Made by a program: the position numbers and the translations under genes. Of a stretch of 64,000 nucleotides of DNA, positions 25,229 to 37,200 are shown piece by piece. Where the stretch lies: NCBI GenBank assembly GCA_026874595.1, contig CM049311.1:55617676-55681675 (forward strand), read 5' to 3'. Under the pieces are notes generated by a model. That model made no database searches, was not told where the DNA came from, and saw only the letters and a list, made by a program, of their open reading frames with translations. This stretch comes from Sipunculus nudus. Its lineage: Eukaryota; Annelida; Sipuncula; Golfingiida; Sipunculidae. How positions within the stretch are numbered: the first letter of the stretch is position 1; each line of letters opens with the position of its first letter.

Positions 25229-26612
25229 AAATTAATACAGATGTATATTGAATGCAAAATTGTAATACAGATACATCTCACTGATGGCAAAATCTTGAAT
25301 TAATTTGACTATGGATACCAATTATTTATAATCCATGTACAGCCGTCTTTATATACCCACAGAGAGCTGTATAGCTGTGATTGTAAACATTGCCTGGCAT
25401 GAGGAATATCTAAAAATCATAAATCTACATTTTTTAAAAGCTTTTAAAAAACATTCTTGTCAATATTAACCATAGATAACCTGAAATCTAAATGTCTAGA
25501 GGCATGATGTAATACATTCTGATAAACTGGTGCCAGTCTAGATGTATCTAGATGTATCTGTGTATCTGTTTCACACAGCTAACATATATGGTAAAATGAC
25601 TCAATTGAACCTTTATAATTCAACCAAAATTCATTCTTTGGAACCATAAAAGACAATTATTATAAGAATTATTGTAGGGATTATTCTTGTAAAATATTAA
25701 ACAAATTGGCCTCAGTAGGGTCAGTCAAAAAAAAATTTTACAGGTTTATAACTCATATGGAAAAAATACAGCAAAATGGCTAAGTTAAGCTTCCCATAAC
25801 TCAGCCAAAAATCACTGGACCAAACCCATTTGAACAAACTTGAATTATCAACATCTAAGGATAATTAATGTGTGAGATTTAAGAATTTGGCCCAGTGGTT
25901 TTTGAGGAGAAGATCTTTGTAGCCACTGAGCTAAAATGGGCTGTTACAGCATATGACTAAATTCAGCTTCCCATAACTCAGCCAAAAGTCACTGAACTGA
26001 GACCATTTGAACAAATTTCAGAAAGCACTACCCTAGTATCATTTCTGTGTGATATTAAACTATTTGGCCATATGGTTTCAGAGAAGTTTTTGTAGCCGTC
26101 AGTATGATACAGGCACTGATGACCCCCGTACAAAAAAGGTCGATGCAGGTGGCGCCACCAATACCTCAATTTCAGATATGTCTCATGTGAACAACATTGG
26201 CATAAAATTTGGTGATGATAGCTCCAGCCTTTTCTGAGATTGTAATTTTAGTATGCTTTTATGGACATATGACTAAGTTCAACTTCCTGTAACTCGGCCA
26301 AAAATCACCGAACTTAAACCATTCGAACAAAATTGGGAAAGATTATTCCAGGAATCATTTCTGTGAAATATTGGACAATTTGGCTGAACGGTTTTGGAGA
26401 AGAAGATTTTTAAAGCTTTTTTAGCTTTTTCCCTATAAAATCTAAGAAAATGCAGTTAGCCAAAAAAAAGCAAAATCCGATATAGTTTTTAGATGACTTA
26501 TTTTTTGCATAAAATTTCGTGATGCTACTTCTTGCCGTTTTCAAGATAGAATGGGTTAACGTACAGACCACGGACGACGCCACACCATCTCATAAGCTCA
26601 CAGGTTCGCTAA
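25229..26612 (-). mobile_element. Second, truncated family I block in the nested insertion
   Basis: This begins directly in body sequence (CAGATGTATATTGAATGCAAAATTG-like, compare 5800) without a left terminus and runs to an intact right end CATAAGCTCACAGGTTCGCTAA at 26612. It carries a palindrome GGTGGCGCCACC at about 26148. Together with 22898-25228 it makes a head-to-tail partial dimer that ends in two right termini. Confidence 0.7.
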
Positions 26613-26894
26613 AAATGGGATACAAAAGCTCCAGAATAAGAATAACTAATGCATTGATTGCCATTACTGTGTGTCATCATTTCCTGCAGACTGGTGACAC
26701 TACCAGTATTTTTGTAAATTTTTTCTGTTTATGAGACCTTCAAATGAAATGGTCATCTTTGTCGGAAAGCCCACTGAAATCCATTTCTCATGATTTTTTA
26801 CAAAATTCATGATTTTTTTTCATTCTTGTTGTCATTTTGCTCATTGTTCAACATTCCTTGAATTCAGCTGAGTGCATGGCCCATGGGCCACTAG

Positions 26895-27339
26895 TTTTGT
26901 GTTAGGTGACCAAATATTTTTCCTGATCTTTTACAAAGTGCAATATGTTTGGGCCCTTAACTTTTTAAAATTATATAATACAGACCTAATTTCTGGCATG
27001 TACATAGGAACTATATAGAGGAATATTTATGGTAAATATGAAGAAAAACAAATGAGTGGTTTTGATATTAGGGAGTCCTGAAGTGTGAAAATAGGTTTTT
27101 AATAAAAAAAATTGAGATTTTTCCTTAATTTTTCAAAGGAATGAAATCACAAAGACCCAGTTTTCGGCTTGGTAGGATATCTTGGGGACATCTAACATAA
27201 TTGCAAATTTTGGATTCCTAGGTCTTCTGGTTTCAAAACGTGCCACATCTATGAACTGACGGATGGACAGACAGCTAGACAGATGGACAGACAACAGACC
27301 ACCACTATAGCTCAGATGACTTATAGTCAGCTGAGCTAA
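26895..27339 (-). mobile_element. Partial family II-type right terminus
   Basis: Non-array sequence runs into a GGATGGACAGACAG microsatellite (about 27258-27297) and ends with TATAGCTCAGATGACTTATAGTCAGCTGAGCTAA at 27306-27339. This is the family II 5' terminus on the minus strand. It lies directly beside the plus-strand family II element. No left end is found, so it is a partial copy. Confidence 0.6.
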
Positions 27340-28055
27340 AAATAACCTGTCTAGACATACAGAAGTTACCATAATGATTTAGACATTTTATTTTTAATAT
27401 TTAATCAACATAGCTAAAAAATCTAGGCCTGATGCATATGGCACAGGAGATTTATGAGTTTTTCACATAGTAGCAATTAAACAATGTTATTATTAAAATA
27501 GAACTGGATCATAAAAACAGCCTGAAACACCATGGTAGTTTAAATGTAAAAAATAAAATGTATTGTACATTACCCATCTTAATTATATTTATGAATTATT
27601 CAATACCTCTTGTGGAAAAGCTGGATGAAAATAATTATTCTTTCCCCAGAAAGCTAATCATGAGAATTGAAACTATATTATTGGTATTCAAGCAACAATG
27701 GTCTTGCCCTGATAATTGGTTTCTTTCCGAACCATTCTCCCCAGTACACCACAATGCATCTAATTTATATTGCCAACATCAAATTGAACAAAGCTTTAGT
27801 GCTGTAGCTGTACTTGACATGGTACATACTCTTTATTTGCCTGCCTGATTCCTTTCCAACAGCAGAATATAATACATTATATAAACTTTGAGCAAAAATG
27901 AACTGAGCAGGAACAAGTCATTATAGTTTTCTGGGTGCTTCAGTTTCCTCTGCCACTACTGACATATTACAGAAATGCCACCATCTGAGCCATGGAAGGT
28001 GCCACCTATTATAACCATAATTGTACAATCCATGCAAACTTACAAAGTTTATAAA
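27340..28055. other. Spacer, nothing recognised
   Basis: AT-rich sequence between elements with no gene or known repeat recognised. An open frame of 96 codons at 27558-27848 has no motif I recognise and is not supported as a gene. Confidence 0.3.
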
Positions 28056-28204
28056 ACAAGGCCTACAGGCCTAATGCGAACCTGTGCAACGAGATTAAAC
28101 CAGGTATAATGCTTCAATGCTGGACCATTACTTTTCAAGAACATGTGTAACATGACTATGAACAATGCAAGTACTAAACACTAAAGGACACTGTGCAAAA
28201 ATGG

Positions 28205-30480
28205 TTGCAGGTGGCACTACCAATTTTGTGTATGATTAAGAGCTATGAGAGATCTATACACATGCAAACTTTCAGGGGGATATGTTAAACCAGTCCTGAG
28301 AAATAAAATTTCAGGTGGATAAGTCAAACCCAACTGAGATATGAGTGATTTTATCCCAATGCAGATGAACAGATGGACGCTGTGCAAAAATGGTTGCAGG
28401 TGGCACCACAGGTTTTGCCTATGATAAAGAGCTATGGGAGATCTATACACATGCAAAATTTTGGCCCAACCGGTCAAATAGTTCCCAAATTATGAGCTTG
28501 AATGTCATGCAGCTTAGATGTGAATGTAGGTGGCGCCACCTGTAATAAAATCAAGAAAGCTGTCCATGATGTATAGACATGCAAAATCCCGGTGGATAAG
28601 TCCAACCAATGCAGAGATATGAGTATTTTTATCCCAAGGCAGATGAACAGACCGACACTGTGCAAAAATGGTGGCAGGTGGCACCACCAATTTTGTGTAT
28701 GATTAAGAGATATGTAAGATCTATACACATGCAAAATATCAGGGGGATATGTCAAAGCAGTCCTGAGATATAAGCCTGAATGTCTGCAGCGTATACATAA
28801 ATGTAGGTGGCGCCACCTGCCACAAAATCCAGAAAGCTATCAAAGATGTATATACATGCAAAATTTTAGGCAGATATGTCAAACCACTGCAGAGATATGA
28901 CTGATTTTAGCCCACGGCAGACAAACAGAGCAGACAAAGCTATCAAAGATGTATATACATGCAAAATTTTAGGCAGATATGTCAAACCACTGCCGAGATA
29001 TGACTGATTTTAGCCCACGGCAGACAAACAGATGGATACTGTGCAAAAATGATTGCAGGTGGCGCCACCAGGTTTGCACATGATCAAGAGCTATGTGAGC
29101 TCTATAAACATGCCAAATTTTTGCCAAATCAGTCAAATGGTTCCTGAAATATGAGCTTGGATGTCTGCAGCGTAAATTTGAATGTAGGTGGTGCCACCTG
29201 TCATAAAATCATGAAAACTGTCAAGGATGTATAAACCTGCAAAATATCAGGTGGATAAGTCAAACCACTGCCGAGATATGAGTGATTTTATCCCAAGGCA
29301 GATGAACAGATGGACGCTGTGCAAAAATGGTTGCAGGTGGCGCCATCAGTTTGCGTATAATAAAAAGCTATGGGAGATCTATACACATGCAAAATTTTGG
29401 CCCAACTGGTCAAACGGTTCCCGAGATATGACCTTGGATGTCTGCAGCTTAAACGTGAATGTAGGTGGCGCCACCTGTCATAAAATCAAGAAAGCTGTTC
29501 AGGATGTAAACACATGCAAAATATCAGGTGGATAAGTCAAACCACAACAGTGATATGAGTGATTTTAGCCCATGGCAGACAAACAGACAGACGCTGTGCA
29601 AAATGGTGGCAGGAGATGCAACCACTTTTGTGTATGATTAAGAGCTATATGAGATCTATACACATGCAAAATTTCAGGGGGGTATGTCAAACCAGTCCTG
29701 ATATATAAGCCTGAATGTCTGCAGCATATACATAAATATAGGTGGCACCACCTGCCACAAAATCGAGGAAAGCTATCAAAGATGTATATACATGCAAAAT
29801 TTTAGGCAGATAAGTCAAACCACTATATGAGTGATTTTAGCCCACAGCAGACAAACATACGGACACTGTGCAAAAATAGTGGCAGGTGGCACCACCAATT
29901 TTGTGTATGATTAAGAGCGATGTGAGATCTATAAACATGCAAAAGTTTTGCCCAATCAGTCAAATGGTTCCTCAGAGATGAGCTTGGATGTCTGCAGCGT
30001 AAATTTGAATGTAGGTGGCGCCACCTGTCAAAAAATAAAAAAAACTGTCAAGGATGTATAAGCCAGCAAAATATCAGGTGCATGGATAAGTCAAACCACT
30101 GCCTAGATATGAGTGATTTTATCCAAATGCAGATGAACAGATGGAGGCTGTGCAAAAATGGTTGCAGGTGGCACCACAGGTTTTGCATATGATAAAGAGC
30201 TATGGGAGATCTATACACATGCAAAATTTTGGCCCAACTGGTCAAACAGTTCCCGAGTTATGAGCTTGGATGTCTGCAGCTTAAACGTGAATGAAGGTGG
30301 TGCCACCTGTCATAAAATCAAGAAAGCTGTCCAGGATGTATACACATGCAAAATTTCAGGTGGATAAGTCCAACCAATGCAGAGATATGAGTGTTTTTAT
30401 CCCAAGGCAGATGAACAGATGGACACTGTGCAAAAATGGTTGCAGGTGGCACCACCATTTTTAGTGTATGTTATAAAGCT
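28205..30480 (-). repeat. Satellite-like array in the 28056 element
   Basis: About eight dimeric units of the 129+150-bp type with palindromes at about 28208, 28398, 28527, 28676 and onward. It includes a local duplication: a CAAAGATGTATATACATGCAAAATTTTAGGCAGATATGTC-like run is repeated at about 28843 and 28941. Confidence 0.8.
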
Positions 30481-31328
30481 TTCCAAGGGCTACATTTGTG
30501 CAAAATCTTTAGCCTTATTGGTCAAACGGTTCCCGAGATATGTGGGTTTATGTGTGGGAACAGACGCACAAATGGACACTAAGCAGGGAGAAAAGGTTAG
30601 AGGTCAACCAAAAATGAGGGTGCAGCAGTTCACATGTGACCGATCATAATTCTGAATTTTTAAAAATTCTGCCCTGTGGTTATGGAGGAGTTCTCCAAAA
30701 ACTTATGCGGTGATGGCGGCAGCGTAGGCGTCCGACTGAAAACATAGTATCCGCAAAACTCTGTTTTGGCGGATACAATGATTGTAGCTGGCACCACCAG
30801 TCTTATATACAATGAAGAAATATATACATATGCCCAAAATCAGACTGATATGTCAAACCCCTCCTGTGAAATAAGTAGGGACATACACTGTGCAAAAATT
30901 ATTGTAGGTGGCGCCACCAGTCTTGTACACTACAAAGCTACCCGATATGTATGAACATGCCCAATTTTAGGCTGATGTATTAAATTCCTCTGTAGAAATA
31001 AGCAGGCGCATACACTGCAAAAGTCAATGTAGGTGGCACCACCTGTCTTGTAAATGAGAATACCATCAAAGACGCATAGACAGGTCAAAATATCAGTCCA
31101 ATACATCAAACTTCCCCAGAGTTTGATGCACTGGGCTGACAAGGCTTAGGTAAATAAGGCAGTTGCCCCTGAGTGACCTGTGGCAAATTGCTGCCTCAAA
31201 CTACTGCACTGAATGAACTCTTGACCTGCACCTGGCTAGACTGAGTGAACCTTTTGACCTGTACCTGGCTGCACTGAGTGAACTTTTGACCTGTTGCATA
31301 TTCTGACACAGTTGGCAGTCTGCCAAAG

Positions 31329-31487
31329 CTATAAATAGATTCAGGCTGAACTTTGGTGCCAAATATGATGCAGTGAGCAGTCTGCCAAAGCTATAAATAG
31401 AATGCAGCTACTGCACTGAGTGAACTCTTGACCTACACCTGGCTGTGCTTCTTCTAATCCTGGCACTGTGCCAAAACTATTTATAGA
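31329..31487. promoter_or_regulatory. TATA-like motifs facing both ways
   Basis: CTATAAATAG at 31329-31338 and 31391-31400, and its reverse complement CTATTTATAG at 31478-31487. Same arrangement as at 18861-19018. Function is inferred. Confidence 0.4.
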
Positions 31488-33074
31488 GCTGACATCATCT
31501 TGGCTATTGGCCAACATCAAGGCACTGGCAATCTGCCAATGGTAAACCAAGTGCTGCCATCTGTACACAAAAGTGGTCCCTACTTGAAATAACTTTTGAA
31601 TTTATTATCCCAATACAAAATGCTTTTCAGCTGACTTTTTTTATAAAAAAAGAAATCAGGAATATATGTAAAATTATTACAGATGCATACTGAATGCAAA
31701 ATTAAAATACAGATATATCTAACTGATGGCAAATTCTTGAATTAAGTTGAGTAGAGATACCAATAATTTATAATCTAAGTAAAGTTGTCTTTATATAGCC
31801 ACAGAGAGCTGAATATCCATGATTGTAACATTGCCTGGTATGATGAATAAATCTATAATCTAAATTTTTTAAAAGCTTTTAAAAAACTTTCTTGTCAATA
31901 TTAACCCAAGATAACCTGAAATCTAAATGTCTAGTGGCATGATGTAACAGATGCTGATAAACTGGTGTCAGGCTAGATGTAACAGCATCACACAGCTAAC
32001 ATATATGGTAAAATGACTCAATTCAATCTCCATAATTCAGCCGAAAATCATTCATGTGGAACCATTAATGACAATTATTATAAGAGTAACTGTAGGGATT
32101 ATTCTTGTAAAATATTTAACAAACTGGCTTCAGTGGCATCAGTCGAAAAACGTTTCGCAGGTTTATAACTCATATAGGAAGATACAGCAAACTGGATAAG
32201 TTCAGCTTCTCGTAACTCAGCCAAAAAGCACTGAATCAAAACCATTTGAACAAACTTGAATTATCAACATCTGAGGATAATTAATGTGCGAGATTTCAGA
32301 ATTTGGCCCAGTGGTTTTTGAGGAGAAGATCTTTGTAGCCACTGAGCTAAAATGGGCTGTTACAGCATATGACTAATTTCAGCTTCCCATAACTTAGCCA
32401 ATAGTCACTGAAAAGAGACCATTTGAACAAACTTCAGAAAGCACTACCATAGGATCATTTCTGTGCGATATTAAACATTTTGGCCATATGGTTTCAGATA
32501 TGACCTATGTGACCAACATTGGCATAAAATTTGGTGATGATAGCTCCAGCTGTTTCTGAGATTTAAATTTTAATATGCTTTTTTGCAAAGTTAACAAAGT
32601 TCAACCTCCTGTAACTCGGCCAAAAATCTCCGAACTGGAACCATTCGAACAAACTTGAGAAATATTGGACAATTTGGCTGGACAGTTTCGGAGAAGAAGT
32701 TTTTTTTAAGCTTTTTTAGCTTTTTCCCTATAAAATCTAAAAAAATGCAGTTAGAAAAAAAATAAACAAAATACGATATAGTTTTTTGGATGACTGATTA
32801 TTTGCAAGAAATTTGGCGATACTAGCTCCTGCCGTTTTTGAGATAGCTATGGTTAATGTAAAGACGACGCACGATGTACGACGCACGACACACGACGTAC
32901 GACGGACGCCGCCGCACCATCGCATAAGCTCACAGGTTCGCTAATAACATCTATATAAGCTACTAAATGTGTGGGGGACCTTTAGATCCACTGCTCATAA
33001 AAAATATGAGTAAGTGTATTGTGTCTTGCAATGGAATCTATAATTTTACATAAGTACCAAATGTAAAAATTCAA

Positions 33075-34625
33075 ACGTGACCCATGGGGTCATGACGCTC
33101 AGCTGCCAAGCACGACCAGTGACATCATGGGCTGAGATTCACAACTTCCACTCAAATTTTTATGAACCTTTCTGTATTTTTTTAAAACTCTACGATAACA
33201 GAAATACATATCACATATGTCTGGTTAAAACAAAGTGACAAAATGAGACAAAATGTATGGTTGTTGATCTGTTGAAGAACTAATCCTTTAGCTTGCTTGA
33301 TACCATTAAATCTCAAAAAGAACAACACACAGGCCAAATATAAGATCAACATATAAAGCAAACAAGGCCTACAGGCCTAATGCGAACCTGTGCAATTTTT
33401 TGGAGTATGAATAGAGGTTTATTTACAAATTTAATATTGATCTTCTTATGTCCTTCCTGCACATCTACCGAAGTCATTATGATTTCAGCAAAATGAATTT
33501 TTTGGACCTGCAAGTTTCAGACTAGGACATTTTAAAACTAGGATGTATCCGTCAGGATATTTTGGATATGTTCTTTTTTGTCAGGGTGGATTATTTGGAC
33601 AGATGACTGGAAAATTTGGCAGCATGGTTTCGGAGAAGTTTAATGTTTTTTAGCTTCTTCCCTATAACATCTAAGAAATGCAGTTAGCAAGAAATAAGCA
33701 AAATCTGATAGAACTTTTAGATGACAAATTTTTATGCAAAAAATTTGGTGGTGCAGCACCAACACCTAAATTTCCGATACGACTCATGTAACCAACATTG
33801 GTATAAAATTTGGTGATGACAGCTCCAGCCGTTTCTGAGATTTTAATAATAGTGTGCTTTTTTGGACAGGCCTCCTGTGTCTCGGCCAAACAATCACCAA
33901 ACTGAAACCATTCGAACAAATTTAAAAGAAAATGTTCCAGGGAACATTTCTGTGAAATACTGGAATTGTGACCTTGACAGACCTTTTGAACTCAACATAA
34001 ATAGAATTCTTCCCCTATTTGTAGGTTAGCCTTATAAAAGATGGAAGGTATAGGTTGAAAAGTTTACCTTAAAAAAACTCCATGCAAGAAGTAGGTGCTG
34101 TGAACTTGACCTCTGACCTCTAAATCAACAGATCTTTACCCCTGTTTGCAGAGAAGTGATATGTCAAAGCTGGAAGGTTTGGAATGAAAAGTCCAGCTTG
34201 AAATGTGTCCACTTAGTAGGTGAGCCATTATGTGAAAGATCAAAGGTTTTGGATGAAAAGTTTGGCTTAAAATGCATCCTGTGATCTTGACCTTTGACCT
34301 TATGACCTAAAATAATTATGGTTATTCCCCTGTTGGTAGGTTAATTAGCTGTATGTGAAAGATAGAAGGTTTAGGATGAAAATTTTGGCTAAAAGAATTC
34401 TGGGGGTGCAAACACACCCTGTAACTCTGAGAATATATGTCACAGTGACCTAATTTCAAGTCTGCAAGATCTTTATAGAAAATCTAAGGCTGCATAAGGT
34501 TCATGATCCTAGCCTTTATGGTTAAAATTTGTGCCCTGCTGATGGACGGCTTGATGGATGGATGGCAGGACGATAGACAAAGACCCATTGCTATAGCACA
34601 GCATGACTGAAAGTCAGCTCAGCTA
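33075..34625 (-). mobile_element. Family II-related element with family I fragment inside
   Basis: The left end is GTGACCCATGGGGTCATGACGCTCAGCTG at 33077. The right end is GCACAGCATGACTGAAAGTCAGCTCAGCTAA at 34595-34625, preceded by a GATGGATGGATGG microsatellite. The body from about 33965 to 34500 is unlike the standard 336-bp unit (GTGACCTTGACAG.., repeated GAAGGTTTAGGATGAAAA) and looks like a separate subfamily. A family I fragment interrupts it at 33362. Confidence 0.6.
33362..33963 (-). mobile_element. Internally deleted family I fragment
   Basis: A left end ACAAGGCCTACAGGCCTAAT of the 12295 type is followed by about 200 bp of its flank. It then jumps to family I body (GGTTTCGGAGAAG.., GGTGGTGCAGCACC at about 33748, CATTCGAACAAA). 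No right terminus is present. The fragment ends where the host family II-like body starts, near 33963. Confidence 0.55.
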
Positions 34626-36068
34626 AAGAATCATAAAATAAACCAACTTCCATCTTAATCAGAAGTGGATACGAGTAACAGATTTGGAGATATTGCTCAC
34701 ATATGAAATTATATACAACTTAAAAATGTGTAAAATGAAATCAACAAAGTATGACAAAAACTGGATCAGTTTAGGGGATTCATAACATGCATATATCAGT
34801 CATATTAATTAGAAGTGAATAGAGAAACTTTTCTTGTGATACCATTTCAAATGTTAGTGTTATGGATAGACAGCATAACAAACTGAATGGCCAGGGATGA
34901 TCAATCCACTGAGGTGGCGAATAATCATCCATTTATTATTGGCATGGATATTCTGTTGGTGAGACCACTTCAGGACATAAAACTCTTCTACATTAATCTT
35001 TTTCCCCCAATATCAAACTGACCACCAGAAAGTGAGTCCCCTGTGTTTTATCTTCAACCACTCAGGTAGAAAATAACAGCAAACACTCCTCAGCCTGACT
35101 CTTTTCTGATTCAAAGGACGCCAGTGGTCCACACTACCACAGCCCAACAAAGCATGCACCAAAAAACACATATTCCATATTTTTTTCCTGACAGCTGTCT
35201 ACACTTTTACCCCAACACCTGGAGGTAAGTGGAGAACCATAAGAAGGAATGACATGCTGCACAATGGGTGAAGCCAATAGGACTTACAGCTGAACGTGGA
35301 CTGAAACCTAAAATAGTTTCAATAAGAAAATGGGCTCCCTTTTTATATTCGCTGCTCAGGTTTGCAGGCAAATTCATTTCAATCGCTTTTATAGACAATC
35401 ATGAAAATGGATTTTCCAAAGTGACTTTTATTAATTTGCTACCATGATGGCCCCACCTTAGTTGGCACTGTGATGTGATGTTTGGTGGTGACACAGCGAT
35501 GGTTTGTATCATACACTGATGCTAATCAAAGCAGGACAACATAGTGACAAAACTAAGAAGTAATGGGATGATGCACACTTGTCTCCATGACAACCGTCTT
35601 AAGTGCATGTAGATACTTTAAGAATACTGGCAAGCATTCAAGAATTTTTAAACACTTTGTCTTGATAACAACTAGCTGTACTGGCTGAAGTCTACCCTTC
35701 AACTTTTTTCTTTATTTGCCAGCTCTTGTACAATGGCAAGCTTATAGATCAGGCTTGATTTTATAACGTTACAGTTTCTGTGGACACAGAATATACTAAA
35801 ACAAAGAATTAAACCTCTCTGGCATTAACCATCTCAAATAAAATTTAAGATTTTGAGTGAGAAAAATTTTGAGTGACCAATATGAATTTTCAAATTTTTT
35901 ATGAAACAATGAAAGTCTTCTGTTAGAGTCTGTATATAAGTAATTAAATTTCCTGACTTTTTCCTGATTAGGCATTTATTACAATTTAACTTTACCCTTG
36001 CTAGGAAATTCATCCTTTCACCTAATTTCCATGATGGTTAGGGACTCTGGAAACTTACTTCTGGATTA
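34626..36068. other. Spacer, no gene recognised
   Basis: Mostly non-repetitive sequence. On the minus strand a TATAAAAG word (about 35385-35392) precedes a 63-codon frame (35207-35398) that I cannot assign. It may be flanking sequence of the decayed Gypsy element to its right, but no motif proves this. Confidence 0.3.
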
Positions 36069-36076
36069 TTCCTAAC

Positions 36077-36481
36077 CCCCCCCCTTTTTTTTTTAAACAG
36101 ATTTTTTTGGTGGAGGTAACCGCCTCCATTTTTTAAACGCTTGCTTAACTAAGTCTATATACAACCGCAGAATTTCCATTCCGGTTTCGGACTCCGTGAC
36201 AGGGGCTTGCACACGATGCTCTGGCGTCAACCAGGCTCAGAGATTCACTCCTGCAGGTCCTGGGTGTCTCTCATCCCCATTGCTGGGTCATAACACCGAG
36301 GTCCCTGAAAGGCGCACTCGTTTGAGAGTGAAACCCGACTGTTGGGTACAGTCTCCCCATTGGGCCTGCAGAGCACCCACCCTGGGTAGGGGTCGACCGT
36401 GAAAAATCTCACAGGCTCGGCTGAGATTCGAATTCACGATCTCCCGGCTTTGAGCTCTGCGCTCTACCCCTAACCCTGCGC
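36077..36481 (-). mobile_element. tRNA-derived SINE with target-site duplications
   Basis: On the minus strand the sequence starts GCGCAGGGTTAGGGGTAGAG, an A-box-like tRNA head (about 36455-36480). A B-box-like AATTCGAATCTC lies about 35-40 bp on (36423-36434). A GC-rich body follows, then an inverted repeat TGGAGG..CCTCCA (about 36113-36130) and an A-rich tail (T/C-rich on the plus strand at 36077-36095). The direct repeat TTCCTAAC flanks it at 36069-36076 and 36482-36489, as expected for L1-type target-primed insertion. It is about 405 bp. It lies within a decayed Gypsy pol region. The family name is not known to me. Confidence 0.7.
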
Positions 36482-36489
36482 TTCCTAAC

Positions 36490-37200
36490 ACCTGTGTATA
36501 TCAAACCTGAAACTAAGAGGCTTATAATTTCATCCTATTACAATTTACAGATGAGGACATGGTCATCCAAATAGCATTCCTCAAGCTTCTATTTGGAAGA
36601 TCATCATACTTGCCCTAAGGCCACCAAACTCTCTTCACAGAAAGGTTCTGACTTTTAGATTCTTTGAAGTACTTTCCTGCAGAAATATCATTGCCCCCAT
36701 TAAACCCTGGCCTCAGTGAAAGTTTTGAAACCACTCACCACTTAGGATGAGAAGAGTGCATTCTTTATGCATATCTTAATGCTTCAAGCTGGTCTTGACC
36801 CCAGCACGTGTTGAGGCTTATTGAGCTTTCCTAGCCTGTGTAGAAATTTGACAAACTGGTTGACTGTTCTCTTGAATCTCTAACGTTCTTTCAGATTTTG
36901 TGGCTTGGAATTTTATGGCTATCAATGTATCTGGGTCTGTATAAATGAACAACTACAGTATCAATAATGTCCTAAAGACATTTGCTGTTTAAGCTTCCAG
37001 GGGCTTAAGAATTGATCTAAAACTCTGATCATGTGCCCACCATTATTTTCCATGTACAAGGATGTCATCCATGTGACATATATAACACCATCAAAACCAT
37101 CAAGGATTCCACACATGCTGTGCTTGAATATTTCGTGTGCAGAAGAGATATTGCATGGGATTAAACAAGTACCTTCAATAATAGGATGTCAGGGTTTATA
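36490..37200 (-). pseudogene. Decayed Gypsy/Ty3-type reverse transcriptase
   Basis: Read on the minus strand, a run beginning ISSAHEIF (37152 downward) is followed after a small frameshift by HMDDILVHG (about 37050-37075). These correspond to the fingers/palm segment and the catalytic xxDD motif of Ty3/Gypsy reverse transcriptases. Farther on, VNQFVKFLHRLGKLNKP (36864 down to about 36800) matches the conserved connection region that follows the RT core. Stop codons and frame changes separate these blocks, so the copy is dead. Sequence beyond, up to 36490, may be decayed RNase H region. The SINE at 36077 inserted just downstream. Confidence 0.7.

Larger units (their letters stand above)
22035..26894 (+). 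mobile_element. Family II Helentron-like element, plus strand, interrupted
   Basis: The 5' end TTAGCTCAGTTGACTGAAAGTC at 22035 is followed by a GTCTGTCC microsatellite remnant and reversed family II units (GAGACCTTCAAAGAAG.., GTTACCCATA..). The 3' end is TTCAGCTGAGTGCATGG, then the hairpin TGGCCCATGGGCCA (26877-26890) and CTAG. This is the only clearly plus-strand copy with both termini. Two family I blocks (22898-26612) sit inside an array unit: AATAATTA before and TGGGATACAAAAGCTCCAG after rejoin as one family II unit. Removing them leaves an element of about 1.1 kb. Confidence 0.75.
28056..32944 (-). mobile_element. Family I Helentron-like element (4.9 kb)
   Basis: The left end ACAAGGCCTACAGGCCTAAT / GCGAACCTGTGCA is at 28056. 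The right end CATAAGCTCACAGGTTCGCTAA ends at 32944. Order: satellite-like array (about 28205-30480), the GGCGGATAC segment (about 30740-30775), palindrome-headed units, the 32-bp minisatellite, TATA-like motifs, body, and an extended GACGCACGAC microsatellite (32862-32915). A body segment carrying the last palindrome is missing at about 32493, where GGTTTCAGA is joined to TATGACC. Sister copies have over 100 bp between these two points. Confidence 0.8.

Noticed and set aside
35207-35398. Minus-strand TATAAAAG plus 63-codon frame as a small gene
   Set aside because: No homology recognised. The TATA word overlaps the start of the frame rather than preceding it at promoter distance.
36423-36481. 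Functional tRNA gene
   Set aside because: The A/B-box-like parts lack a foldable acceptor stem and continue into a 400-bp body with an A-rich tail and target duplications, so a SINE is the better reading.
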